DNA from: Streptomyces melanogenes
GTDB taxonomy: Bacteria; Actinomycetota; Actinomycetes; Streptomycetales; Streptomycetaceae
DNA length: 64,000 nucleotides
Reading direction: 5' to 3'
Assembly: GCF_014649795.1 (NCBI RefSeq)
Contig: NZ_BMTS01000003.1
Span: 372,001-436,000 of the forward strand
Shown here: piece by piece, positions 5,463 to 13,015 of the stretch
Numbering within the stretch: position 1 is the stretch's first letter
How the letters are laid out: every line of letters begins with the position of its first letter
Program-made: the position numbers and the translations under genes
The notes under the pieces: generated by a model
What the model was told of the DNA's origin: nothing
The model's database searches: none
The model's input: only the letters and a program-made list of their open reading frames with translations

Positions 5463-8300
5463 TCAGACCAGCAGGTTGAAGATCTGCCAGCCGCCGCCCA
5501 CCTGGACGCGCGTGGCGAACGGCGCGCCGGTCGTGCTGCCCGTGCCCTTGTAGTACCAGAGCACGCCGGAGCCGTCCCGGGCCACCAGGTCCGGGATCCC
5601 GTCGCCGTTCAGGTCGCTCGGGCCGAGCAGGCTGTTGTAGCCCTGCCAGCCGCCGCCGATCTGGACCCGGGGGGCGTACGGCGCGGTCGGCGTGCCGGTG
5701 CCCTTGTAGAACCACAGCACGCCGGAGCCGTCCCGGGCGACCAGGTCGGCCTTGCCGTCCCGGTTGAGGTCGCCGGTGGAGACCATGGCGTTGTAGCCCT
5801 GCCAGCCGCCGCCTATCTTCACCCGCGCGGCGAACGGCGCCGCCGGGGTGCCGGTGCCCTGGTAGTACCAGAGCACGCCGGTGCCGTCGCGGGCGATCAG
5901 ATCGGCCTTGCCGTCACCGTTCAGGTCGCGGGCGCCGGTCATGAAGTTGTACGTCTGCCAGCCGCCGCCGACCTTGAGGCGGCCCTTGAACGGCGCGTTC
6001 GGGTTGCCGCTGCCCTGGTAGTACCAGAGCGTGCCGGTGCCGTCGCGGGCCACCATGTCGCCGGTGCCGTCCGCGCGCAGCGCGGTCATCGCGGAGACGG
6101 CGTTGTAGCCCTGCCACCCGCCGCCGACCTTGTACCGCCCGTAGAACGGCGCCGAGGCGCTGCCCGTGCCCTGGTACTGCCACAGCACGCCGGAGGAGTC
6201 CCGGCCGAGCAGGTTGTAGCGGGTGGTGCCGGCGTCGGGCGCGGTGCTGGTGGCCTGGTCGACGTCGGTCGCCTTCACCCACGCGATGCGGTGGTTGTAC
6301 CGGATCGGGTAGAACGAGTTCGTCTTGCCCTGGACCAGGGTGCGGTCACCGGTGCCGGTGCCCGCGAACGTACCGGCGAACCAGTAGTCGCCGTTCTGCG
6401 CCGGGCCCGCCTGGGTGTAGGCCTGACCGGCGGGGATCGAGTACTTGGTCAGCGAGGCCGAGTTGTTGGTCTGCACCGGGACGTTGGTCCCCGCGTACGC
6501 CGAGTCCTCCGGGTAGGCGCGCCCGTACACCGGGATGGACGCGGCGCCCGCCTTGGGCTTCAGGACCGGCTGGCCGGTCTTGCCGACCGGCGCGGTGAAG
6601 GTGCCGCCGGGGTTGTAGAACCAGGCCTTCTGGCCGCCGTACCAGATGGCGGTCCAGTTGGTCTGCGCCTCGGCGACGACGTACTCGCCACCGGCGACGA
6701 CCTTGTTGCCCCAGTTCGGGCCCTCGGACGAGGTCTGGGTGCCGAGGTACGGGTCGCCGAGCGGCGTACCGCTGGTGGACGGCGAGGTGTACAGGTAGCC
6801 GAAGTTCGCCGGACGGCTGTACGTGTTGCCGCCGTACGTGACGGTGGGCTGGTTGGCCGTGGTGAACGGCGGGACCACCCGGACCAGCTGACCGGCCTTG
6901 AGCGGGCCGCCCGCGCCCTGGTCGCCGCTGGGGGCGCCGATCAGGGTCATGTAGTGGTTCCAGTCCCAGTACGGGCCCGGATCCCAGTGCTGGGACCTCA
7001 CATTGGCGTCGAGGACGCCCGGCACCTCGTCGTGGCCGATGATGTGCTCACGGTCGAGCGGGATGGAGAACCGGTTGGCCAGGTACTTCACCAGCGCGGC
7101 CGAGGACTCGTACTGAGGCTCGGTGTACCACGTGGCGTTGTCCTTGATGGCATAGCCCTCGTGCTCGATGCCGATCGAGTGCATGTTCATCGTCTTGTTG
7201 GCCGCGTGCCAGGCCTCGTCCTTGGTCGCCACGAGCTGGGTGACCAGGCCGTCGGAGGCGCGGACCATGTAGTGCGCGCTGGCGTAGGACGTGGAGTCCT
7301 GGAACGTCTTCAGCGACCCGTCGTAGCCGCCCTCGGTGTCGTGGATGACGAGGTAGCGGATGTCCTCGCCGTTCGAGGGGCGGTTCGACTCGTTGTAGTT
7401 GCCGAAGTCGTCCGGCGTCGAGCTGTTCTGCTTGTACGCCGCCGCCCGGAAGTCGCAGTTCAGCCCCGTCGGGCACTCCGGCGTCTGGTCGGCCTTGGTG
7501 AACGCCGCCAGCGACATCGTCTGCGGCCTGACCGGCTTCACCGACGGGTCGGCCGGGAGGGCGAGCTGCTGGCCGTCGGCCGTGACGCGGCTCTCGCCCG
7601 TGCGGATCGACTCGTACACCCGCTTGGCGAAGAGCGACGCGCCCTTGGTGTCCGGCGCCTGGCTGTAGCGGGCTACGGCCGCGTACCACTTGCCCGCGTC
7701 CTCGGGCAGCGAGCCCGTCGCGTCCTTCTGGTACTTCGCCAGCAGCGCCGCACCCGCGCGGACGGACTGGTTCGCGTCCTCGCGGACCGCGTCCACCGGC
7801 TTGTCGATCAGCTTGGCGGCCTCGTCCAGCGTGTGCAGCCGGGGGTCGCTCGTGTCGACGGCCTTCGGCGCCTTCTTCAGGGCGCGCTTGGCGTCGAAGT
7901 GCTTCATGACGGCGGGGTCGCCGCTCATGTTGAGGTGCGACAGGCGCTCCGCGTCCGTCGGCTGCTCGACGTCGTCCGCCGTCACCCGGGTCAGGCCCAT
8001 GACGTTGTACGCGCCGGTCGTGGACGGCTGCCCGGCGTGGCTCTCCCACAGCGTCTGGCGGTACGAGACCGCCATCAGCACGCTCTGCGGCACCTGGAAC
8101 TCGCGCGCGGCGTCGGCGAACCGGGCCTGGAGCGCCGCGCCCGGCGCGGCCGGCTTGCCGGTCGCGGTCGCGGGGCCCGGTGAGGCCACCGCGATCGTCC
8201 CGATCGCCGCGGTCGCGACGACCGCCGCGCCCACCCCGTAAGCGATCAGCTTCTTCTTGCGGTCTCTGCGGTGACTCCGCTTCAACGCCCACCCCTGCAT
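5463..8300 (-). CDS. Secreted N-acetylmuramoyl-L-alanine amidase with C-terminal FG-GAP-like repeats
   Basis: This 945-aa exported protein should cut the amide bond between MurNAc and the stem peptide. A basic N-terminus (KRSHRRDRKKK) and hydrophobic segment at about 18-40 form a signal peptide or anchor. An alpha-helical region of about 230 residues follows, then an Amidase_2/PGRP-type domain with VIHDTEGG (His near 317), HSIGIEHEG, GHDEVPG and HWDPGPYW supplying the zinc and catalytic residues. After an SH3-like middle, residues from about 700 to 945 hold five tandem units of about 49 aa around D.NGDGKADL.ARDGSG.LW.Y, an FG-GAP/VCBS-like beta-propeller set. ATG at 8300 has a weak ribosome site; TTG 15 nt downstream is possible. 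A palindrome at 8351-8368 may be its operator. Confidence 0.88.
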   Translation of the reverse strand: MQGWALKRSHRRDRKKKLIAYGVGAAVVATAAIGTIAVASPGPATATGKPAAPGAALQARFADAAREFQVPQSVLMAVSYRQTLWESHAGQPSTTGAYNVMGLTRVTADDVEQPTDAERLSHLNMSGDPAVMKHFDAKRALKKAPKAVDTSDPRLHTLDEAAKLIDKPVDAVREDANQSVRAGAALLAKYQKDATGSLPEDAGKWYAAVARYSQAPDTKGASLFAKRVYESIRTGESRVTADGQQLALPADPSVKPVRPQTMSLAAFTKADQTPECPTGLNCDFRAAAYKQNSSTPDDFGNYNESNRPSNGEDIRYLVIHDTEGGYDGSLKTFQDSTSYASAHYMVRASDGLVTQLVATKDEAWHAANKTMNMHSIGIEHEGYAIKDNATWYTEPQYESSAALVKYLANRFSIPLDREHIIGHDEVPGVLDANVRSQHWDPGPYWDWNHYMTLIGAPSGDQGAGGPLKAGQLVRVVPPFTTANQPTVTYGGNTYSRPANFGYLYTSPSTSGTPLGDPYLGTQTSSEGPNWGNKVVAGGEYVVAEAQTNWTAIWYGGQKAWFYNPGGTFTAPVGKTGQPVLKPKAGAASIPVYGRAYPEDSAYAGTNVPVQTNNSASLTKYSIPAGQAYTQAGPAQNGDYWFAGTFAGTGTGDRTLVQGKTNSFYPIRYNHRIAWVKATDVDQATSTAPDAGTTRYNLLGRDSSGVLWQYQGTGSASAPFYGRYKVGGGWQGYNAVSAMTALRADGTGDMVARDGTGTLWYYQGSGNPNAPFKGRLKVGGGWQTYNFMTGARDLNGDGKADLIARDGTGVLWYYQGTGTPAAPFAARVKIGGGWQGYNAMVSTGDLNRDGKADLVARDGSGVLWFYKGTGTPTAPYAPRVQIGGGWQGYNSLLGPSDLNGDGIPDLVARDGSGVLWYYKGTGSTTGAPFATRVQVGGGWQIFNLLV

Positions 8301-8350
8301 CGCTCTGTTGATTTCTTAAGCACTTCCGAAACGGGCCGAGGCTAGCAGGC

Positions 8351-8368
8351 GACCGATCAAGATCGGTC
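8351..8368. promoter_or_regulatory. Perfect palindrome GACCGATC-AA-GATCGGTC between divergent genes
   Basis: Eight-bp arms with a 2-bp spacer lie 51 nt before the amidase start and 77 nt before the DAHP synthase start. The size and symmetry suit a dimeric repressor such as a TetR-type protein. I do not recognise a specific family consensus. Confidence 0.45.
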
Positions 8369-8431
8369 ATCGGGCGGTCGTTCGCGTGTCTCATAAGGTG
8401 GGCACGCGCATGGACGGCTGGGTGGACCCCG

Positions 8432-8437
8432 TAAGGT
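8432..8437 (+). promoter_or_regulatory. -10-like hexamer, possible leaderless promoter of aroH
   Basis: TAAGGT ends 7 nt before the GTG at 8445, so transcription could begin at or next to the start codon. A TGGACG at 8411-8416 is a possible -35, though its 15-nt spacing is short. Confidence 0.45.
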
Positions 8438-8444
8438 TGTGGGG

Positions 8445-9776
8445 GTGACCGTGAACGTAAACACCTGGCGTGACCTTCCCGCGGCGCAGCAGCCCGAGTA
8501 CCCCGATGCCGAGGCTCTGCGCGATGTGATCGCGGACCTCGAGTCGTATCCGCCGCTCGTCTTCGCGGGCGAGTGCGACCAGCTGCGCGCCCGGATGGGG
8601 GCCGTCGCCAAGGGCGAGGCGTTCCTGCTCCAGGGCGGCGACTGCGCCGAGGCGTTCGACGCCGTCTCCGCAGATCACATCCGGGCCAAGCTCAAGACCC
8701 TCCTCCAGATGAGCGCCGTGCTGACGTACGCCGCCTCCGTGCCGGTCGTCAAGGTCGGCCGGATCGCCGGGCAGTACTCGAAGCCGCGCTCCAAGGGCAC
8801 CGAGACCCGCGACGGCGTGACCCTGCCGACCTACCGCGGCGACTCGGTCAACGGCTTCGACTTCACCGAGGCCGCCCGGGTGCCGGACCCCGAGCGCCTG
8901 AAGCGGATGTACAACGCGTCCGCCTCCACGCTCAACCTGGTCCGCGCCTTCACCACCGGCGGCTACGCCGATCTGCGCCAGGTGCACGCCTGGAACCAGG
9001 ACTTCGTCAAGCAGTCCCCGTCCGGGCAGCGCTACGAGCAGCTGGCCCGCGAGATCGACAACGCGCTGAACTTCATGAAGGCGTGCGGCACCGACCCGGC
9101 CGAGTTCAAGGCCGTCGAGTTCTACGCCTCCCACGAGGCCCTGCTGCTCGACTACGAGTCGGCGCTGACCCGGGTGGACTCGCGCACCGGCAAGCTCTAC
9201 GACACCTCCGGCCACATGGTCTGGGTCGGCGAGCGCACCCGCCAGCTCGACCACGCGCACATCGAGTTCGCCTCCCGGATCAGCAACCCGATCGGGATCA
9301 AGCTCGGCCCCACGACCTCGGTCGACGAGGCGCTGACCTACGTGGACCGGCTCGACCCGGACCGCGAGCCGGGCCGGCTGACCTTCATCGTCCGCATGGG
9401 CGCCGACAAGGTCCGCGACAAGCTGCCCGAGCTGGTCGAGAAGGTCACCGCGTCCGGCGCGGTCGTCGCCTGGGTCACCGACCCGATGCACGGCAACACC
9501 TTCGAGGCGGCCTCCGGCCACAAGACCCGCCGCTTCGACGACGTGCTCGACGAGGTCAAGGGCTTCTTCGAGGTCCACAAGGCGCTGGGCACCCACCCGG
9601 GCGGCATCCACGTCGAGCTCACCGGTGACGACGTCACCGAGTGCGTGGGCGGCGGCGACGAGATCTTCGTCGACGACCTCCACCAGCGCTACGAGACGGC
9701 CTGCGACCCCCGCCTCAACCGCAGCCAGTCCCTGGACCTGGCCTTCCTGGTCGCCGAGATGTACCGCGACCAGTAA
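8445..9776 (+). CDS. aroH: Class II 3-deoxy-7-phosphoheptulonate (DAHP) synthase
   Basis: This enzyme condenses phosphoenolpyruvate with erythrose 4-phosphate, the first step of the shikimate pathway leading to chorismate. Length (443 aa) and motifs fit the plant/actinobacterial class II (AroG-II) family: LLQGGDCAEAF, VGRIAGQYSKPRS, GHMVWVGERTRQLDHAH, IGIKLGPTTS, WVTDPMHGNT and GGIHVELTGDDVTECVGGG. Starts at GTG 8439, 8445 and 8451 are all in frame; 8445 is preferred because a -10-like hexamer lies 7 nt before it. Being close to the attenuated anthranilate synthase, it feeds the same aromatic branch. No separate feedback domain is visible. Confidence 0.96.
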   Translation: MTVNVNTWRDLPAAQQPEYPDAEALRDVIADLESYPPLVFAGECDQLRARMGAVAKGEAFLLQGGDCAEAFDAVSADHIRAKLKTLLQMSAVLTYAASVPVVKVGRIAGQYSKPRSKGTETRDGVTLPTYRGDSVNGFDFTEAARVPDPERLKRMYNASASTLNLVRAFTTGGYADLRQVHAWNQDFVKQSPSGQRYEQLAREIDNALNFMKACGTDPAEFKAVEFYASHEALLLDYESALTRVDSRTGKLYDTSGHMVWVGERTRQLDHAHIEFASRISNPIGIKLGPTTSVDEALTYVDRLDPDREPGRLTFIVRMGADKVRDKLPELVEKVTASGAVVAWVTDPMHGNTFEAASGHKTRRFDDVLDEVKGFFEVHKALGTHPGGIHVELTGDDVTECVGGGDEIFVDDLHQRYETACDPRLNRSQSLDLAFLVAEMYRDQ

Positions 9777-9867
9777 GTAGCTTCCTACGAGACGTGGGGC
9801 GTGGATCTGTGATCCGCGCCCCACGGGCGTATCCGGGGCTTTTCGTCCGCCCCGACATTGGGTACGG

Positions 9868-9886
9868 TTAGGTAAGCCTCACCGAA
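9868..9886. promoter_or_regulatory. Iron box (DmdR1/IdeR-type operator) upstream of bfd
   Basis: TTAGGTAAGCCTCACCGAA closely follows the 19-bp iron-box consensus TTAGGTTAGGCTCACCTAA recognised by DtxR/IdeR/DmdR proteins. It lies 45 nt before the bfd start, a position suited to iron-dependent repression. Confidence 0.85.
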
Positions 9887-9931
9887 TAGGGGATGGCTGG
9901 CCAGACCGTTCCTGTCAGGGAGGTGAACCGC

Positions 9932-10171
9932 GTGTACGTCTGTTCTTGCTTCGGCATCACCGACAAGCAGGTCGAGCAGCACGCGGCCGCCGGCGCCTGC
10001 ACGCCCCGCCAGATCGCCTCCGCCACCAAGGCGGGCACGGACTGCGGCTCCTGTGTGCGCACCATCCAGGGCCTGCTCGGGCGCGGCGCCTGCCCCCGTC
10101 GGGAACTGCTCGAAAAGGGCGAGGTCAGCGCGGTTCTCGCGACCGACCAGGAGCTGGCGGAAGCGGCCTAG
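9932..10171 (+). CDS. bfd: Bacterioferritin-associated ferredoxin
   Basis: This 79-aa [2Fe-2S] protein has ligand Cys residues in VCSCFG (C4, C6) and DCGSC (C38, C41), the BFD arrangement. In well-studied bacteria Bfd binds bacterioferritin and reduces its stored iron for release. A longer in-frame ATG exists at 9893, but GTG at 9932 is chosen because GGGAGGTGAA sits at proper distance and the product then starts at the family's usual point. The iron box upstream predicts expression when iron is scarce. It converges with bfr 30 nt away. Confidence 0.93.
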   Translation: MYVCSCFGITDKQVEQHAAAGACTPRQIASATKAGTDCGSCVRTIQGLLGRGACPRRELLEKGEVSAVLATDQELAEAA

Positions 10172-10201
10172 GCCGCGACGACCCCGGCTCCCGGACCGGC
10201 C

Positions 10202-10681
10202 CTAGCCCTCCGGCTGCTCGATGAGCTGCGCGATGTAGAGCGCCTCACCGAGCTTCTCGACCAGCTCCAGCTGGGTGTCGAGGTAGTCGATGTGGTGCTC
10301 CTCGTCGGCCAGGATCGACTCGAAGATGTTCGCCGAGGTGATGTCGCCCTTGGCCCGCATGACCTCGATGCCGCGCTTGAGCCGGTCGATCGCCTCGACC
10401 TCCACCTGCCGGTCCGCCTGGAACATCTCGGTGACCGTCTGCCCGACCCGGACGTGGAAGAGCCGCTGGTAGTTCGGCAGCCCGTCCAGGAACAGGATCC
10501 GGTCGGTCAGCACCTCCGCGTGCTTCATCTCGTCGAACGACTCGTGACGCGTGTACTTGGCGAGCTTCGTCCAGCCGAAGTTCTCCTGCATCTTCGCGTG
10601 CAGGAAGTACTGGTTGATCGCGGTCAGCTCGGCGGTCAGCTGCTCGTTCAGGAACTCGATGACCTCGGGGTCGCCCTGCAT
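10202..10681 (-). CDS. bfr: Bacterioferritin
   Basis: This ferritin-like iron storage subunit has 159 aa, the family's standard length. The ferroxidase ligands E18, E51, H54, E94, E127 and H130 fall where expected (E.LTAINQYFLH, ESFDEMKHAE, ADEEHHIDYL). M52 matches the haem-ligand Met of bacterioferritin, so the 24-mer probably binds haem between subunits. An in-frame upstream start at 10726 is rejected because ATG at 10681 follows GGAAGGAGC. Adjacent, convergent bfd supplies the reducing partner. No iron box was seen before bfr, so the two genes may respond oppositely to iron. Confidence 0.95.
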   Translation of the reverse strand: MQGDPEVIEFLNEQLTAELTAINQYFLHAKMQENFGWTKLAKYTRHESFDEMKHAEVLTDRILFLDGLPNYQRLFHVRVGQTVTEMFQADRQVEVEAIDRLKRGIEVMRAKGDITSANIFESILADEEHHIDYLDTQLELVEKLGEALYIAQLIEQPEG

Positions 10682-10835
10682 CGCAGAGGCTCCTTCCACA
10701 CGGGTGAGGGGCAGATTCGCGCGCATCCTCGCACCGCGTGCGGGGAGCGTCCAGTAAGTGCACGCTTAGTAGGAGTTGCCCGAATCGAGGCGCCGCTGGT
10801 CATGACCACCCCTCGCCGTCTGTCACCATGGAGTC

Positions 10836-11468
10836 ATGGGTCAGCCGGAACGCCCGGAACAACGGGAAGCAGCGCAGTCGGAGCTTCCCCCGGGGCAGCG
10901 GCTCCAGCGCGGCTGGCCGGTCACCCACTACGGCCCGGTCCCCAGGTTCAAGCCCGAGCGGTGGGAGTTCCGTGTCTTCGGGGCGACCGCCGACGGCGAC
11001 AAGCACTGCTGGAACCACGAGGAGTTCACGGCCCTGCCCTTCGCCACCGTCGTCGCGGATCTTCACTGTGTCACGAAGTTCTCGATGCTGGGGGCCGAAT
11101 GGGGCGGCGTCCTCGCGCGTACGGTCGCCGCACTCGCGCCGCCCGCCCCCGATGCCACGCACGTGATGGTCTGGGCCGAGTACGGCTTCAGCTCCAACCT
11201 GCGCCTGGAGGACTTCCTCTCCGACCGCACGGTCTTCGCCACCCACAAGGGCGGTGAGCTCCTCACCGCCGAGCACGGCTTCCCGGTCCGGCTCGTGGTC
11301 CCGCACCTGTACGCCTGGAAGGGCCCGAAGTGGGTCCGCGGCATCGAGTACATGACGGCGGACCGGCGGGGCTTCTGGGAGGAGCGGGGCTACCACAACA
11401 TCGGCGACCCCTGGCGCGAGCAGCGCTACTCGTACCAGGAAGAGCCCGGGGACGGCCCCGAGCTCTGA
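10836..11468 (+). CDS. Small cytoplasmic sulfite-oxidase-like molybdopterin protein
   Basis: This 210-aa protein consists of essentially one oxidoreductase-molybdopterin (sulfite oxidase/YedY-like) domain. C78 in ADLHCVTKFS is the expected molybdenum-ligating Cys. The segments WNHEEFTALP, VMVWAEYGFSSNL, GFPVRLVVPHLYAWKGPKWV and EYM match the fold in order. It has no signal peptide, haem domain or dimerisation domain, so it is a minimal form. Redox partner and substrate are unknown; sulfoxide or sulfite reduction/oxidation would be a guess. It diverges from bfr. Confidence 0.82.
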   Translation: MGQPERPEQREAAQSELPPGQRLQRGWPVTHYGPVPRFKPERWEFRVFGATADGDKHCWNHEEFTALPFATVVADLHCVTKFSMLGAEWGGVLARTVAALAPPAPDATHVMVWAEYGFSSNLRLEDFLSDRTVFATHKGGELLTAEHGFPVRLVVPHLYAWKGPKWVRGIEYMTADRRGFWEERGYHNIGDPWREQRYSYQEEPGDGPEL

Positions 11469-11490
11469 GTCCTGGCGCCCTTCTGGGGCG

Positions 11491-12072
11491 TCAGTGGTGG
11501 TACTGGTGGACCACCGCGTGGCCCTTGCCGCGCCCGATCATCCACTTGTTGACCGGTGTGGTGATCACGAAGGCGAGCGCGAGCGAGATCGCCAGCGAGC
11601 CCCAGAACAGTGCCTGCGCCAGCGTCGCGTCCATGGCGGCCGGCCAGAGCGCGATCACCCCGTTGTCGATCAGCTCCATGACGGCGATGGAGAGGGTGTC
11701 CGCGGCGAGCGCGACCTTGAAGGCGGTACGGAAGTCGACCTCGGCCTTGGTGATGCCGCGCAGGGTGAGCGAGTAGCCGAAGAAGAAGGCCAGGACGATG
11801 GCCAGCACCATCGTCGGCATGTTGCCCCAGCCGAGCGCGGTGCCCACGATCATCCCGAGGATCTCGCCGATGGCGCACCCGGTGAGGCAGTGCAGGGTGG
11901 CCTGGGCGGCCATGGACCAGCTGACCTTGCCGCCGCCGTGGCCGTGGTGGGCGTGGGCGTCACCGTGGTGCGTGTGTCCACCGGTGTGCCCTTCGTGGCC
12001 CTCGTGCCCGCCGTGGCCCTCGTGCTCCTGGTGCGCGTGGTGCTCGTGCTCGGTGTGCGCCTCGTGCTGCAT
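11491..12072 (-). CDS. DUF4396 membrane protein with His-rich N-terminus
   Basis: The 193-aa product opens with about 46 residues containing 18 His interspersed with Glu, Gly and Ala, a likely metal-binding tail. About four membrane segments follow, including MAAQATLHCLTGCAIGEILG, VLAIVLAFFFGYSLTLRG, an amphipathic TAFKVALAADTLSIAVMELI and a last helix near ALFWGSLAISLALAFVITTP. This matches the DUF4396 family, whose function is not established. A perfect CsoR-type palindrome lies 51 nt upstream, which with the His tail points to copper or related metal/sulfur stress. ATG at 12072 is chosen because the longer frame upstream overlaps endonuclease IV and lacks coding character. Metal role is inferred. 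Confidence 0.82.
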   Translation of the reverse strand: MQHEAHTEHEHHAHQEHEGHGGHEGHEGHTGGHTHHGDAHAHHGHGGGKVSWSMAAQATLHCLTGCAIGEILGMIVGTALGWGNMPTMVLAIVLAFFFGYSLTLRGITKAEVDFRTAFKVALAADTLSIAVMELIDNGVIALWPAAMDATLAQALFWGSLAISLALAFVITTPVNKWMIGRGKGHAVVHQYHH

Positions 12073-12122
12073 GGCTGTACCCCCAACGCCGGATGACCGT
12101 TCCTGTCGCTGACAAGAACGGT

Positions 12123-12139
12123 ATACCCCCCGGGGGTAT
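12123..12139. promoter_or_regulatory. CsoR-like operator
   Basis: ATACCCCCCGGGGGTAT is a perfect 8+1+8 palindrome, closely matching the TACCCCC-GGGGGTA boxes bound by CsoR-family repressors (Cu(I) or persulfide sensors). It lies in the short gap between endonuclease IV and the DUF4396 gene, 51 nt before the latter's start. The regulator itself is not encoded in the window. Confidence 0.78.
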
Positions 12140-12155
12140 TTCTCAAGGGTGAAGA

Positions 12156-13007
12156 TCAGAGCCGCAGGGACTTCAGCAGCGCGACGTCCGCCGCCTGCCC
12201 CTCCTTCCCGCCGGGCGTCTCGATGATCAGCGGTACGCCCTCGGTCGCCGGGTGCGCGAGCAGCTCGCGGAACGGCTCGGCGCCTATGTGACCGGCGCCG
12301 ATGTTCACGTGCCGGTCCAGGTGCGAGTCCACGCCCTCCTTGGAGTCGTTGGCGTGGATCAGCTTCAGCCGCCCCGCGCCGACGGTCTCCACCAGCAGGT
12401 CCAGGGTCTGCGCCGCCCCGCCGGGCGCGGCCAGGTCGTGCCCGGCCGCGTGGATGTGGCAGGTGTCCAGGCAGACGCCGAGCTTGGGGTGGGCGTCCAG
12501 CGCCTCGAAGTACGGGCCGAAGTCCCAGGTCCGCGAGCACAGCGAGGACCCCTGCCCGGCCGTCGACTCAAGCAGCAGGAACGGGTCGTCGTCGTGCGTC
12601 AGCTCGTCGAGCAGCGGCAGCAGCCGCTCCCGTACCTGCGCCAGCGCCTCGGCGCGCGGCCGGCCGCCGGTCGCGGAGCCGGTGTGCACGACCACGCCGA
12701 GCGCGCCGATCTCGCGGCCCCGGCGCAGCGAGTGCCGCATCGACTCCACCGACTTCTCGGCGGTCGCCTCGGTGTGCGAGCCGAAGTTGATCAGATACGG
12801 GGCGTGGACGTACGCGGAGATGCCCTCGGCGGCGCACTCGGCCCGGAACTTCTCGTCCTGGGCCGGGTTGCCGGTGGGGGTGGCCCAGCCGCGCGGGTTG
12901 GCGACGAAGACCTGGACGGTCTCGGCGCCGAGTTCGCGCGCGTAGGCGAGGCCGGTCGTGGCGAGGCCGCCGGCCACGGGGACGTGACCGCCGATGGGGT
13001 TGCGCAT
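12156..13007 (-). CDS. nfo: Endonuclease IV (AP endonuclease)
   Basis: This 283-aa zinc-dependent apurinic/apyrimidinic endonuclease acts in base excision repair, cutting 5' of abasic sites. The TIM-barrel signatures are clear: AYVHAPYLINFGS, VVVHTGSATGG, LLLESTAGQG, GVCLDTCHIHAAGHD, LIHANDSKEGVDSHLDRHVNIGAGHIG and PLIIETPGG. The His, Asp and Glu residues in these are the trinuclear zinc ligands. ATG at 13007 lies 8 nt after the stop of the PASTA kinase gene on the same strand, so the two are probably co-transcribed. Confidence 0.94.
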   Translation of the reverse strand: MRNPIGGHVPVAGGLATTGLAYARELGAETVQVFVANPRGWATPTGNPAQDEKFRAECAAEGISAYVHAPYLINFGSHTEATAEKSVESMRHSLRRGREIGALGVVVHTGSATGGRPRAEALAQVRERLLPLLDELTHDDDPFLLLESTAGQGSSLCSRTWDFGPYFEALDAHPKLGVCLDTCHIHAAGHDLAAPGGAAQTLDLLVETVGAGRLKLIHANDSKEGVDSHLDRHVNIGAGHIGAEPFRELLAHPATEGVPLIIETPGGKEGQAADVALLKSLRL

Positions 13008-13015
13008 GGGGTGGT

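Noticed and set aside
3324..8183. Long plus-strand open frames opposite the anthranilate synthase and amidase genes, including one of 1361 codons
   Set aside because: They are antisense shadows produced by high third-position G+C. Their composition (Arg, Pro, His, Val-rich) lacks domain signatures, and the minus-strand genes have clear motifs.
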